Positions 45,825 through 54,662 of a stretch of DNA of 64,000 nt are shown piece after piece; within the stretch, counting starts at the first letter, position 1, and the number at the start of each line of letters is the position of its first letter. The notes under the pieces are model-generated. The model did not search any database. It worked only from the letters and a program-made list of their open reading frames with translations, and was not told the origin of the DNA. Made by a program: the position numbers and the translations under genes. Origin of the DNA: Bacillus safensis FO-36b (GTDB lineage Bacteria; Bacillota; Bacilli; Bacillales; Bacillaceae); the NCBI RefSeq assembly GCF_000691165.1, contig NZ_ASJD01000001.1, forward strand, positions 62,001-126,000. Reading direction: 5' to 3'.

Positions 45825-46609
45825 TCATACGCATATCCGAGATCTTCCGCTTGATGGGCATCAGAGCCGAATATGAGCGGAATTTTTTTCTTTTTTGCAA
45901 GGTCTATCATCCATTGATCTAAATAGATACTTCTGGCATATGTTTTACGAAGACCTGATGTATTAAAATCTAAGGACATGCCTTTTTTTGCCGTTTCTTC
46001 AAGGCAAAGGGTGACCTTTTGACAAAGTTCAGGTGACATTTCATATGGAAAAAGCTGTTTGAATTTCTGGACAAGGGTGATATGACCGATTCTCTTTGGC
46101 TTATATTGGCCTAAAGATGATAGAATAGAAGAATGAATTTGGTCATAGTAGCTTTGATAGACCTGTTCGATGCTGCCATAGATGCTTATTAGCTGCTGGA
46201 AGGCATGCTCGTCAAAATCAAGGCAAATATAATCATCGCCAGCAGGAAGAAAGTGAACAGATAAAATGGCGTCGTCTAGTTCTGGACCGTAGCAGTCTAA
46301 AAAGGTTCTTGTTTCCTCTTCATACTCTTTGATAAAGTCAACCTCAAGCCCAGTTTTTACTATTAATTGTCCTTTGTATTCTTGTTTCAGCTGAGCCAGT
46401 TTCGTTATATACGCTTCAAGGTCTTGGAGCTTCATGGCACTATCCTGCTCAGGTGTTGGATCTTGAAACGATGGAGGCAGCGGGGCATGCTCGGTAAAGG
46501 TTATGGAATCAAATCCCTTTTTAATGGCTTTTTCAATATAAGAATGAAAAGAATCAAGCGAACCGTGCGGGCAAAACGGTGTATGTAGATGTGCATCTTG
46601 TTTCAGCAT
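45794..46609 (-). CDS. hisJ: Histidinol-phosphatase HisJ (PHP family)
   Basis: A 271-residue PHP-family phosphatase of the HisJ/YtvP type for the penultimate step of histidine synthesis. Metal ligands are DAHLHTP at the N-terminus, FTEHAP, the Glu in TGLEVDFI, SVHFLP, and GSDAHQ near the C-terminus. AGAGGTG precedes the ATG. It converges with refZ and overlaps its 3' end. Confidence 0.92.
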   Translation of the reverse strand: MLKQDAHLHTPFCPHGSLDSFHSYIEKAIKKGFDSITFTEHAPLPPSFQDPTPEQDSAMKLQDLEAYITKLAQLKQEYKGQLIVKTGLEVDFIKEYEEETRTFLDCYGPELDDAILSVHFLPAGDDYICLDFDEHAFQQLISIYGSIEQVYQSYYDQIHSSILSSLGQYKPKRIGHITLVQKFKQLFPYEMSPELCQKVTLCLEETAKKGMSLDFNTSGLRKTYARSIYLDQWMIDLAKKKKIPLIFGSDAHQAEDLGYAYDQFEDIMRFR

Positions 46610-46950
46610 GTCGTCACCTCTTGTCGATATTTTGAAAAACGTGATGTTTATCAGCGAAAATAATGAAAAATCATGACCAAAAATGCTGGTTACATGGTAT
46701 CATAATAACAATGAAAACGACAGCTTCCGCATACATAAAAGCAGGTCACATTGATACGTGTGATCAAATGATAGAAAGCGCACAAATACTTTCTTGAAAA
46801 AACATACATAAAACCGTGAATGGATGGTATTGGAAAACATACGATCCTGCTTATAAAAAAACAAATGCAAAGCGGACACGAAAGGGTTCTCAGGTCTACT
46901 CGGGACACTTTTACCCTGACATCACTTAGATCACAACAAGGGGGCTCATT
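46610..46950. other. Intergenic region between hisJ and ezrA with possible RNA structure
   Basis: Arms AAGCAGG (46739-46745) and CCTGCTT (46846-46852) enclose two smaller hairpins, GGTCACA/TGTGATC and AGAAAG/CTTTCT. A 28-codon frame from 46711 lacks a ribosome site. Promoters for both divergent genes must also lie here. Confidence 0.35.
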
Positions 46951-48654
46951 ATGGAGTTAATCATCGGTTTAATTGTCATTTTGCTTGCTTTGTTTTCAGT
47001 CGGTTATTTCCTGCGAAAAAATATATATAAAGAGATTGACCGATTGGAAGCATGGAAAATTGAAATTTTAAACAGATCAATTGTAGAAGAAATTTCAAAG
47101 ATTAAACATTTAAAAATGACCGGAGAAACAGAGCAATTTTTTGAAAGATGGCGTGCAGAGTGGGACGATATCGTCACAGCCCATCTTCCAAAGGTAGAGG
47201 AGCTATTATATGATGCAGAAGAGTATTCTGATAAATATCGATTCTCCAAAGCCAAGCAGGTTCTTACGCACATTGAGGACTTGCTGAGTGCTGCTGATTC
47301 GAACATTGAAGACATTTTAAAAGAGATTGCAGACCTTGTCACAAGCGAGGAGCAAAATCGCAAGGACATTGAAAAGGTCAAAGAACAATATCAAACAGTT
47401 CGAAAAAATCTGCTTGCGTACAGCCATTTATACGGCACCCTTTATGACAAAATGGAGCAGGACTTAGATGAGGCCTGGGAAGGGATCAAGCAGTACGAAG
47501 AAGAGACAGAAAACGGCAACTATATGAAAGCAAGAAAGATTTTGCTTGAGCAAGACCGCAGACTCGATCAGCTTCAGCTGTATATCAATGATGTACCGAA
47601 GCTCATTGCAGACTGTAAACAAACCGTACCAGGCCAGCTGACGAAGCTGAAAGACGGATATAAAGAAATGACAGACAAAGGCTACAAGCTCGAGCACATC
47701 CAGATCACTAAAGAGCTTGAGAACTTAAACAAACAGCTGACCCGTGCGGAAAAACTACTGATTGATGAACTCAATCTGGAAGAAGCATCAAGCATTTTGC
47801 AAATGATTGATGATGCCATTCAGACGCTGTATGATCAGCTGGAAGCAGAAGTAGAAGCAGGTCAGGAAATCAAAAGTAAAATGCCTGAGCTGACGGAAGC
47901 ATTTGAAAAGCTCGAGCAGGATCACACCCAAACAAAGGCAGAAACAGCTCTTGTAAAAGAAAGCTACAAGCTGACAGCCGGAGAGCTTGATCAACAGAAG
48001 GCGTTCGAAAAACGCTTAGAAGAAATTGAAAAGCTCATGAAACAAATTCGCGAGAAGCTTGATCGTGACCATGTCGCATATTCATTATTAATGAATGAAA
48101 TCAATCAGCTTGAGACCTTTATCGATGATGCAAAAGCATTGCACGATACATTTAAGGATCATCTTCAATCATTAAGAAAAGAAGAGCTGCAAGCGAGAGA
48201 AACACTGGCTGAGCTCAAAACGATGCTGACAGATACAGTGCGTCAGCTGCAAAAAAGCAATATTCCAGGTGTACCTGCTGATATGAAAGAGCAGGCTGAA
48301 AAAGCGCAGGAGATGATTCAGCAAGTGCACGAGCAGCTGGAGAACCTGCCGCTCAACATGCCAGCTGTGAATGGGCAATTAAAAGAAGCCTCCGACACAG
48401 TGAGACATGTTGTGAATGAGACGGAAGAAATGCTCACTAAAGTGGATCAAATTGAACGAATCATTCAATATGGCAATCGTTTTAGAAGCCAAAATCATAT
48501 TCTTTCAGAACAATTAAAAGAGGCAGAGCGAAGATTTTATGCGTATGATTATAATGGTTCATTTGATGTAGCAGCCTCAGCTGTTGAAAAAGCATCACCT
48601 GGAGCCGTTCAGAAGCTATTAGCTCAGCACGAAAAAGAATATCAGCATCAATAA
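46951..48654 (+). CDS. ezrA: Septation ring formation regulator EzrA
   Basis: A 567-residue division protein with one N-terminal membrane helix (about residues 2-20) and a long cytoplasmic body of spectrin-like coiled coils. Near the C-terminus YGNRFRSQN corresponds to the conserved patch of EzrA needed for septal localisation. It restrains FtsZ assembly away from mid-cell. AAGGGGG precedes the ATG. It is transcribed alone and ends at a strong terminator. Confidence 0.95.
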   Translation: MELIIGLIVILLALFSVGYFLRKNIYKEIDRLEAWKIEILNRSIVEEISKIKHLKMTGETEQFFERWRAEWDDIVTAHLPKVEELLYDAEEYSDKYRFSKAKQVLTHIEDLLSAADSNIEDILKEIADLVTSEEQNRKDIEKVKEQYQTVRKNLLAYSHLYGTLYDKMEQDLDEAWEGIKQYEEETENGNYMKARKILLEQDRRLDQLQLYINDVPKLIADCKQTVPGQLTKLKDGYKEMTDKGYKLEHIQITKELENLNKQLTRAEKLLIDELNLEEASSILQMIDDAIQTLYDQLEAEVEAGQEIKSKMPELTEAFEKLEQDHTQTKAETALVKESYKLTAGELDQQKAFEKRLEEIEKLMKQIREKLDRDHVAYSLLMNEINQLETFIDDAKALHDTFKDHLQSLRKEELQARETLAELKTMLTDTVRQLQKSNIPGVPADMKEQAEKAQEMIQQVHEQLENLPLNMPAVNGQLKEASDTVRHVVNETEEMLTKVDQIERIIQYGNRFRSQNHILSEQLKEAERRFYAYDYNGSFDVAASAVEKASPGAVQKLLAQHEKEYQHQ

Positions 48655-48694
48655 AAAAGCTGAAGTCCATTGATAGGACTTCAGCTTTTTTTGT
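48654..48694. terminator. Bidirectional terminator between ezrA and the first brnQ
   Basis: AAAAAAGCTGAAGTCC pairs with GGACTTCAGCTTTTTTT. Confidence 0.92.
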
Positions 48695-48695
48695 A

Positions 48696-50039
48696 TTATG
48701 ATGCCTGTTTCTGGCGTTCTTCTGAAGCAGAAGAAGTGAAAAGTGAGATCACGAACCCAATGGCGACCCCAAGTATCGCAGGGACAAGCCAGCCAATGCC
48801 AAGGTCATAAAAAGGCAGCACTGTTTGGAAAATGTCTTTTACTGGACCGATTGGAAGCTTTGCTGCTGCTAAGCCGTCAAATAAGCTGACGCACCCTGTT
48901 AAAATTAACGAGAGGACATACACAGGTCTTCTATGTCCAAGCCATTTATCAGCAAGTGATAGAACGATGATCACAATCGCCAGCGGATAAATCGCTGTTA
49001 AGACTGGAACAGAGAAAGCAACAATATGAGCAAGTCCAAAGTTAGAAATAATGAAACTAAATAATGTAACAAGTGTCACGACCATTTTATAAGAAAGCTT
49101 AGGAAGTAACTTTGAGAAATACTCTCCGCATGATGTGACAAGACCGATACTTGTTGTTAAACAAGCGACTGTGATGGCAGCACCTAACACAATATTTCCT
49201 AGACTTCCGAAAAGGAACTGAGAAGACTGAGCTAAGATTTTGCTTCCATCTCCAACGAATCCAATGGCATGTGTACTAGAAGCACCTAGATACGCAAGTG
49301 ACAGGTAAACGAAGGTTAATCCAGCAGCTGCAATCAAACCCGCTTTGATACAAGCAGAAGCCAGTGCCTTTTTACTTGTCACACCGCGTCCTTTAATTGC
49401 GTTGATGACAACAATTCCAAATACAATAGAAGCAAGAGCATCCATCGTTTTATAGCCCTCTAAAAATCCTTTGAAAAACGATCCGTTGCTATAAGATACA
49501 TCTGGTGTACCAATGACGCCCATCGGTGTCAAAATGGCTTTAACAATGATAATAAAAATGATCGTAAATTTAATCGGTGTTAATATTTTCCCTACACGAT
49601 CCACGATTTTCGTTGGATTTAAAGCAAGGTAATACGTAATACCGAAAAAGACGAGTGTAAATAAAAGAAGGGACAGCCAAGCTGGTACACTTGATAAAAA
49701 TGGTAATGCCCCAATCTCATACGAAACTGTTCCTGTACGCGGAATAGCGAAAAGCGGTCCAATGGATAAATATAAAATGACGGTGAATGCTGTTCCAAAC
49801 ACTGGGTGAGCCTTATCTGCAAGTCCTTTTGCATCACGCCCTGTTAAAGCAATTGCAATAATCCCGAGTAGAGGTAAACCGACACCTGTTAATAAAAATC
49901 CGCCCATTGCTTTCCATACATTTGTTCCGGCATATTGCCCAAGCTCTGGTGGATAAATCATATTTCCGGCGCCGAAGAATAAAGCAAATAACATAAAACC
50001 TATAATAATCGTATCTTTCGTCGACAATGTTGCCTTCAT
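48696..50039 (-). CDS. brnQ: Branched-chain amino acid carrier BrnQ, copy 1
   Basis: A 447-residue, 12-helix sodium-coupled carrier for Leu, Ile and Val (LFALFFGAGNMIYPPELGQYAG and IPRTGTVSYEIG are family marks). GGAGG lies 11 bases before the ATG at 50039; the frame seven codons longer would start on the ribosome site itself. It is the downstream member of a tandem pair with 50255-51595, and each copy has its own promoter. B. subtilis has one such gene (braB) next to ezrA. Confidence 0.9.
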   Translation of the reverse strand: MKATLSTKDTIIIGFMLFALFFGAGNMIYPPELGQYAGTNVWKAMGGFLLTGVGLPLLGIIAIALTGRDAKGLADKAHPVFGTAFTVILYLSIGPLFAIPRTGTVSYEIGALPFLSSVPAWLSLLLFTLVFFGITYYLALNPTKIVDRVGKILTPIKFTIIFIIIVKAILTPMGVIGTPDVSYSNGSFFKGFLEGYKTMDALASIVFGIVVINAIKGRGVTSKKALASACIKAGLIAAAGLTFVYLSLAYLGASSTHAIGFVGDGSKILAQSSQFLFGSLGNIVLGAAITVACLTTSIGLVTSCGEYFSKLLPKLSYKMVVTLVTLFSFIISNFGLAHIVAFSVPVLTAIYPLAIVIIVLSLADKWLGHRRPVYVLSLILTGCVSLFDGLAAAKLPIGPVKDIFQTVLPFYDLGIGWLVPAILGVAIGFVISLFTSSASEERQKQAS

Positions 50040-50068
50040 TGAATATAAAGCCTCCAATATTATGTTGA

Positions 50069-50083
50069 AATATTCTGTTAATT
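50069..50083. promoter_or_regulatory. CodY-box-like motif in the leader of brnQ copy 1
   Basis: AATATTCTGTTAATT fits the CodY box AATTTTCWGAAAATT with three mismatches. Nearly the same 15 bases occur before the second copy. Confidence 0.45.
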
Positions 50084-50117
50084 AGCTGCTAAAACGGTTC
50101 TTCATTAACATTCACTA

Positions 50118-50145
50118 ATTATAAAGGATGTACGCCTGATGTCAA
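50118..50145 (-). promoter_or_regulatory. Promoter of brnQ copy 1
   Basis: On the minus strand TTGACA, 16 bases, TATAAT. Confidence 0.75.
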
Positions 50146-50198
50146 CATGTGTTTTCATACAAAAGTCATGAATTTTTCTATTTTAGTATATGAAGAAC

Positions 50199-50237
50199 AT
50201 AAAAAAACATCCCTTTCTCTTATGGAAAGGGATGTTT
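50199..50237 (-). terminator. Terminator of brnQ copy 2
   Basis: AAAACATCCCTTTC pairs with GAAAGGGATGTTTT; T runs exist on both strands. Confidence 0.88.
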
Positions 50238-50254
50238 TTAGTTTTGATGCTTGA

Positions 50255-51595
50255 TTAAGCAGGCTGTTTAGGTGGACTCGTAAACAAAGAAATAAGAAGA
50301 CCAATAATGGCTCCAAGTACGGCAGGGATAGCCCAGCCGATCCCAAGTTTGTATAAAGGAACAACAGCTTCTAAAAATTCAGGTAATCCGCCAAGAGGGA
50401 TTTCCGCTGCAACTAACCCATCAATCACAGCAAAGACACCTGTGAAAAGGAGTGAAGCGATATAAATAATCCGTCTTCCGTTGATCCAGCGATCAAGAAA
50501 AGATAAGAGAATGATCACGATGGCTAACGGATAAATCGCAACAAGAACCGGAACAGAGAGCGAAATAATTTGTGCCAGTCCAAGGTTTGCTACAAATGTA
50601 CTGAATAAAGATACAACTAAAACTACTGTGCGATAAGAAAAGCGTGGAAATAGCGAAGAAAAATATTCCCCACAGGATGAAACAAGTCCAATACTTGTGG
50701 TCAAACATGCAAATAAAATCGCAGCTCCTAACACAATATTTCCAGCAGAACCAAATAAAAAGTTTGCCGCAAGCGAAAGGAGTTTCCCTCCGTCATTTGC
50801 CCCGACCATGCCTGTAGCCTCAGGACTTGACGCCCCGACATAAGCGAGTGATATGTACACAAGAGCTAGTCCAGCAGCTGCGACAAGCCCTGCTTTAATA
50901 CAGGCTGCTGCAATCGATTTTCGTTCTGTCATACCACGTTCTTTCACAGCCGTGACAACGACAATTCCGAAAACGATTGAAGCAAGAGCATCCATCGTTT
51001 TGTAGCCTTCTAAAAACCCGGTAAAGAGCGGGCTTCCTTCATAGGTTGGATGCGGACTGCCAATTCCACCCATTGGTGTCGCAATCGCTTTGATCACAAT
51101 TAAAGCAATGACAGCGAGTAAAATTGGTGTTAAAATTTTACCGATTCGGTCAACGAGTTTCGATGGATTTAAAGCAAGAGCATAAGTAATGCCGAAAAAA
51201 GCAATCGAAAACAAGAATAATGGAATCCATGATTCAGACTGCGCTTCAGTCAGAAACGGCGCCAGCCCAATTTCATAAGAAACCGTTCCAGTACGAGGGA
51301 TCGCAAAGAAAGGCCCAATGGATAAATATAAAATGACGGTGAAAATGGTACCGAATGTAGGATGAGCTTTGTCAGCAAGCCCTTTTGCTCCAGTTCCTGT
51401 CAGGGCAACGGCGATGACACCTAAGAGCGGAAGTCCAACTCCTGTCAGTAAAAATCCACCGATCGCAAGCCATACGTTTTCACCTGCGTACTGTCCAAGT
51501 ACAGGAGGGAATATCATATTGCCTGCGCCGAAAAAGAGTGCAAACAACATTAAGCCGATGGCTAATGTGTCTGTTTGACTTAACTTATTATTCAT
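50255..51595 (-). CDS. Branched-chain amino acid carrier BrnQ, copy 2
   Basis: A 446-residue paralogue of the neighbouring BrnQ, closely similar over the whole length. Several stretches of nearly 30 bases are identical at the DNA level (for example around 49762 and 51316), which suggests a duplication followed by local gene conversion. GGGGG precedes the ATG. A difference in specificity or regulation cannot be read from sequence. Confidence 0.9.
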   Translation of the reverse strand: MNNKLSQTDTLAIGLMLFALFFGAGNMIFPPVLGQYAGENVWLAIGGFLLTGVGLPLLGVIAVALTGTGAKGLADKAHPTFGTIFTVILYLSIGPFFAIPRTGTVSYEIGLAPFLTEAQSESWIPLFLFSIAFFGITYALALNPSKLVDRIGKILTPILLAVIALIVIKAIATPMGGIGSPHPTYEGSPLFTGFLEGYKTMDALASIVFGIVVVTAVKERGMTERKSIAAACIKAGLVAAAGLALVYISLAYVGASSPEATGMVGANDGGKLLSLAANFLFGSAGNIVLGAAILFACLTTSIGLVSSCGEYFSSLFPRFSYRTVVLVVSLFSTFVANLGLAQIISLSVPVLVAIYPLAIVIILLSFLDRWINGRRIIYIASLLFTGVFAVIDGLVAAEIPLGGLPEFLEAVVPLYKLGIGWAIPAVLGAIIGLLISLFTSPPKQPA

Positions 51596-51635
51596 AAGGT
51601 TATCCCCCTATTATTTTATTTTTCCGCCATGTTTA

Positions 51636-51650
51636 AATATTCTGTCAATT
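51636..51650. promoter_or_regulatory. CodY-box-like motif in the leader of brnQ copy 2
   Basis: AATATTCTGTCAATT, the counterpart of the motif at 50069, lies about 30 bases downstream of the promoter -10 in the same relative position. Confidence 0.45.
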
Positions 51651-51679
51651 TAGGAAAAAATATGACAATGGCACTATGC

Positions 51680-51708
51680 ATGATATAGTGAATTGATGAG
51701 GTTGTCAA
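51680..51708 (-). promoter_or_regulatory. Promoter of brnQ copy 2
   Basis: On the minus strand TTGACA, 17 bases, TATCAT. Confidence 0.75.
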
Positions 51709-51781
51709 TATACCGCTTTATATTGAAATAAAAGGAATTCGGATCATATTAGTTAAACGCAAGAGGATAAGGAGTTTCGCC

Positions 51782-52924
51782 ATGATGTATCTTGATAATA
51801 GTGCAACCACAAAACCGTACCCTGAGGTTTTACAAGTATATCAGCAAGTGAGTGAACGTTATTTTGGAAATCCATCTTCGCTTCATCAGCTCGGAATTGA
51901 TGCAAGCCGGCTGTTAAATGAAACGAGAAAACAAATGCTTCACTACACGGGCTTGAAACAATATAAGATTATTTTTACTTCTGGTGCAACAGAAGCGAAT
52001 AACATTGCCATTAAAGGGGCAGCACTTGCCAAAATGAACCGGGGCAAGCATATTGTGACCACAGAAATAGAGCATCCTTCTGTTATTGAATCGTTTGAAC
52101 AGCTGAAGGCGTTATTTGGCTTTGACATCTCCTATATTCAAGTAAATGAGCATGGCCATGCAGATATGACTCATTTAAAAGAAGTGCTTCGCCCTGATAC
52201 AGTGCTTGTCAGCATGATGCACGTCAATAACGAAACCGGTGCCATCCAGCCAATTGAAGAAGCTGCTGGCATTATTCGCGAGCATGCCGAAAACGCACTT
52301 TTTCATGTCGACGGGGTGCAGGGAATGTGCAAGGTGGCACTCAATAAACAGCTGGATGTAGACATTTTGACAATGTCAGGCCATAAAATTCATGGTTTAA
52401 AAGGCACTGGAGCACTCTTTTTAAAGAAAGATGTCACTCTCGCCCCTTTCATTACTGGGGGAGAGCAGGAATTAGGACTTCGTTCAGGTACTGAAAACCC
52501 TGCTGGAGCTGTCAGCTTAGCAAAAGCCATGAAACAATCATTTGAACAGCTTGACAAGTATCATAATGAGATGCTGAACTTAAAAACGCAGCTGCAAAAA
52601 CAGCTTGGAGAGATAGAAGGTATTGTGATGAATACACCGAGGGCGCAAAGTGCGCCGCACATTGTGAATTTTTCAGTGCCGGGTATTCAAATTGAGGTCC
52701 TCCTCCATATGCTTGAAAAAGAAGGCATATATGTTTCTACAACCTCTGCCTGCTCAGCTAAGAAAAAAGAGCCAAGCCGTATCCTGTTGGCAATGGGAAA
52801 ACCAGAGGAAGTAGCCAAAAGCAGTATGAGAATCAGCTTGACGTATGGACAAGGACCAGAGCTAACGCCGCAAATCATCACATCGATCGCACAAAGTGTG
52901 AAAAAATTAAAAGGAATGAGATAA
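51782..52924 (+). CDS. nifZ: Cysteine desulfurase NifZ (partner of ThiI)
   Basis: A 380-residue class V PLP desulfurase. Lys202 in SGHKIHG binds PLP and Cys324 in TSACSAKKK takes the sulfur. In B. subtilis NifZ passes sulfur to ThiI for 4-thiouridine in tRNA, and thiI follows here after 4 bases. AAGGAG precedes two consecutive ATGs; the first is used. Confidence 0.93.
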   Translation: MMYLDNSATTKPYPEVLQVYQQVSERYFGNPSSLHQLGIDASRLLNETRKQMLHYTGLKQYKIIFTSGATEANNIAIKGAALAKMNRGKHIVTTEIEHPSVIESFEQLKALFGFDISYIQVNEHGHADMTHLKEVLRPDTVLVSMMHVNNETGAIQPIEEAAGIIREHAENALFHVDGVQGMCKVALNKQLDVDILTMSGHKIHGLKGTGALFLKKDVTLAPFITGGEQELGLRSGTENPAGAVSLAKAMKQSFEQLDKYHNEMLNLKTQLQKQLGEIEGIVMNTPRAQSAPHIVNFSVPGIQIEVLLHMLEKEGIYVSTTSACSAKKKEPSRILLAMGKPEEVAKSSMRISLTYGQGPELTPQIITSIAQSVKKLKGMR

Positions 52925-52928
52925 CAGC

Positions 52929-54134
52929 ATGAAATATGATCATATTTTAGTCCGTTTTGGTGAGATCTCAACAAAAGGGAAGAATAGAAAGAAATTTATT
53001 GAAAAACTAAGACAGCACATTCGATTCGTCCTAAAGGATTTTGAAGCATTAAAGGTTGCATCTGATAGAGACCGCATCACGATTATGCTGAACGGAGAAG
53101 ACCCTGAACCAATTTCAGAACAGCTCAAAAGTGTATTTGGCATTCAGAGCTTTAGTCTTGCGGTTAAATGTGAGACGAATCTAGATGCGATTAAAGAAGC
53201 GGCACTAACAGCGGTACAGGAAGTGTATGAACAAGGAAATACATTTAAAGTCTCAACGAAACGCTCTTATAAACAATTTGAACTTGATTCAAATGAAATG
53301 AACCGTGAAATTGGCGGACATGTTCTAAGGAATACGGAAAACTTAACGGTCAATGTGAAACAGCCGGATGTGCATTTACGCATAGAAATCAGAGAGAACG
53401 CAACGTACATTACATTTAAAGATGTTAAAGGTGCAGGCGGCCTGCCGGTCGGTTCTAGCGGAAGAGCGATGCTCATGCTTTCCGGCGGCTTTGACAGCCC
53501 GGTTGCCGGCTATCAAGCAATGAAACGCGGAATTGAAATTGAAGCTGTGCATTTCTTTAGTCCGCCGTATACAAGTGAACGTGCCAAACAAAAGGTCATT
53601 GATCTTGCAGAATGCCTGGCAGCATATGGAGGCGAAGTGAAGCTTCACATCGTACCTTTTACAAAAATTCAAGAGCTGATTCACAAACAAGTACCTGAAA
53701 ACTATACGATGACATCAACAAGAAGAATGATGCTGAAAATAGCTGACAAAATAAGAGAAAAGCGCGATGCCCTTGCGATTATTACCGGAGAAAGCCTTGG
53801 TCAAGTGGCAAGTCAGACACTTGAAAGCATGTATGCCATTAACCATGTGACCAATACACCAATCATCCGCCCGCTCATTGCTGTCGATAAAAATGACATT
53901 ATTGATGAAGCGAGAAGAATTGGCACATACGATACAAGCATTCAGCCTTTCGAGGATTGCTGTACGATCTTTACGCCGCCGTCCCCTAAAACAAAACCAA
54001 AGCTTGAGAAGGTAGAACGCTACGAAAGCTTTGCTGATTTCGAGCCGATGCTGGACGAGGCAGTAGAGCAAATTGAAACAATTATTGTGACAAATGAAAA
54101 GAAAGCGGCAGACGAATTCGCTGATTTATTCTAA
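52929..54134 (+). CDS. thiI: tRNA 4-thiouridine synthase ThiI
   Basis: A 401-residue enzyme with an N-terminal ferredoxin-like domain, a THUMP domain (about residues 60-165) and a PP-loop ATPase (SGGFDSP at 185-191). It lacks the C-terminal rhodanese domain found in E. coli ThiI, as is usual in Bacillus, where the upstream NifZ supplies the persulfide directly. It makes s4U8 in tRNA; a role in thiazole synthesis is not expected for this short form. Confidence 0.94.
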   Translation: MKYDHILVRFGEISTKGKNRKKFIEKLRQHIRFVLKDFEALKVASDRDRITIMLNGEDPEPISEQLKSVFGIQSFSLAVKCETNLDAIKEAALTAVQEVYEQGNTFKVSTKRSYKQFELDSNEMNREIGGHVLRNTENLTVNVKQPDVHLRIEIRENATYITFKDVKGAGGLPVGSSGRAMLMLSGGFDSPVAGYQAMKRGIEIEAVHFFSPPYTSERAKQKVIDLAECLAAYGGEVKLHIVPFTKIQELIHKQVPENYTMTSTRRMMLKIADKIREKRDALAIITGESLGQVASQTLESMYAINHVTNTPIIRPLIAVDKNDIIDEARRIGTYDTSIQPFEDCCTIFTPPSPKTKPKLEKVERYESFADFEPMLDEAVEQIETIIVTNEKKAADEFADLF

Positions 54135-54170
54135 AACGAAAATTTCATAATAATTACCATAAAATCAATC

Positions 54171-54200
54171 GCATGAAGTCATGTGTTTCTACACATTCTA
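54171..54200 (+). promoter_or_regulatory. Sigma-G promoter of sspA
   Basis: GCATG, exactly 18 bases, CATTCTA matches the forespore sigma-G pattern (gHATR, 18, CATWHTA) without mismatch, about 25 bases before sspA. Confidence 0.8.
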
Positions 54201-54223
54201 TATTCACAAGGAGGTGAGAACAC

Positions 54224-54436
54224 ATGGCTCAACAAAACAGACAAAGCAGTTCTAACCAATTACTAGTACCAGGCGCTGCACAAGCTATCGACCAAATGAA
54301 GTACGAAATCGCTTCTGAATTTGGTGTAAACCTTGGTGCAGAAACTACATCTCGCGCTAACGGATCAGTTGGTGGAGAAATCACTAAGCGTCTTGTATCT
54401 TACGCTCAACAACATATGGGTGGCGGATCTTTCTAA
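54224..54436 (+). CDS. sspA: Alpha/beta-type small acid-soluble spore protein SspA
   Basis: A 70-residue alpha/beta-type SASP that coats spore DNA and protects it from UV and heat. EFGV at residues 32-35 (SEFGVNLG) is the germination protease cleavage region and [13 protein letters not shown] is the second conserved block. AAGGAGGTG precedes the ATG. A sigma-G promoter match lies just upstream. Position next to thiI and ytcI agrees with sspA of B. subtilis. Confidence 0.94.
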   Translation: MAQQNRQSSSNQLLVPGAAQAIDQMKYEIASEFGVNLGAETTSRANGSVGGEITKRLVSYAQQHMGGGSF

Positions 54437-54460
54437 GACACACAATTTAAAAGCTATGGC

Positions 54461-54492
54461 TTATGAGCGGGATCCTTCCCGCTCTTTTCTTT
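54461..54492 (+). terminator. Terminator of sspA
   Basis: GAGCGGGA pairs with TCCCGCTC and is followed by TTTTCTTTTTG. Confidence 0.88.
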
Positions 54493-54662
54493 TTGTACAT
54501 ATAAATAGTTAGAATATTTTTAAAAAAGAAGACGGATGAAAAAAATTATGGCATAATACTAGGAGTAGGTCCTAATTCAAGCATTTTTCAGTTATGAGTG
54601 TTAGAATAGGTAAATTGAAACATGTTTCGTTTCATAAGAAAGAGGCTAAAAGGAGCTGTACC

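Noticed and set aside
46711..46797. A 28-codon frame upstream of ezrA
   Set aside because: No ribosome site precedes the ATG, and no recognisable protein pattern is present.
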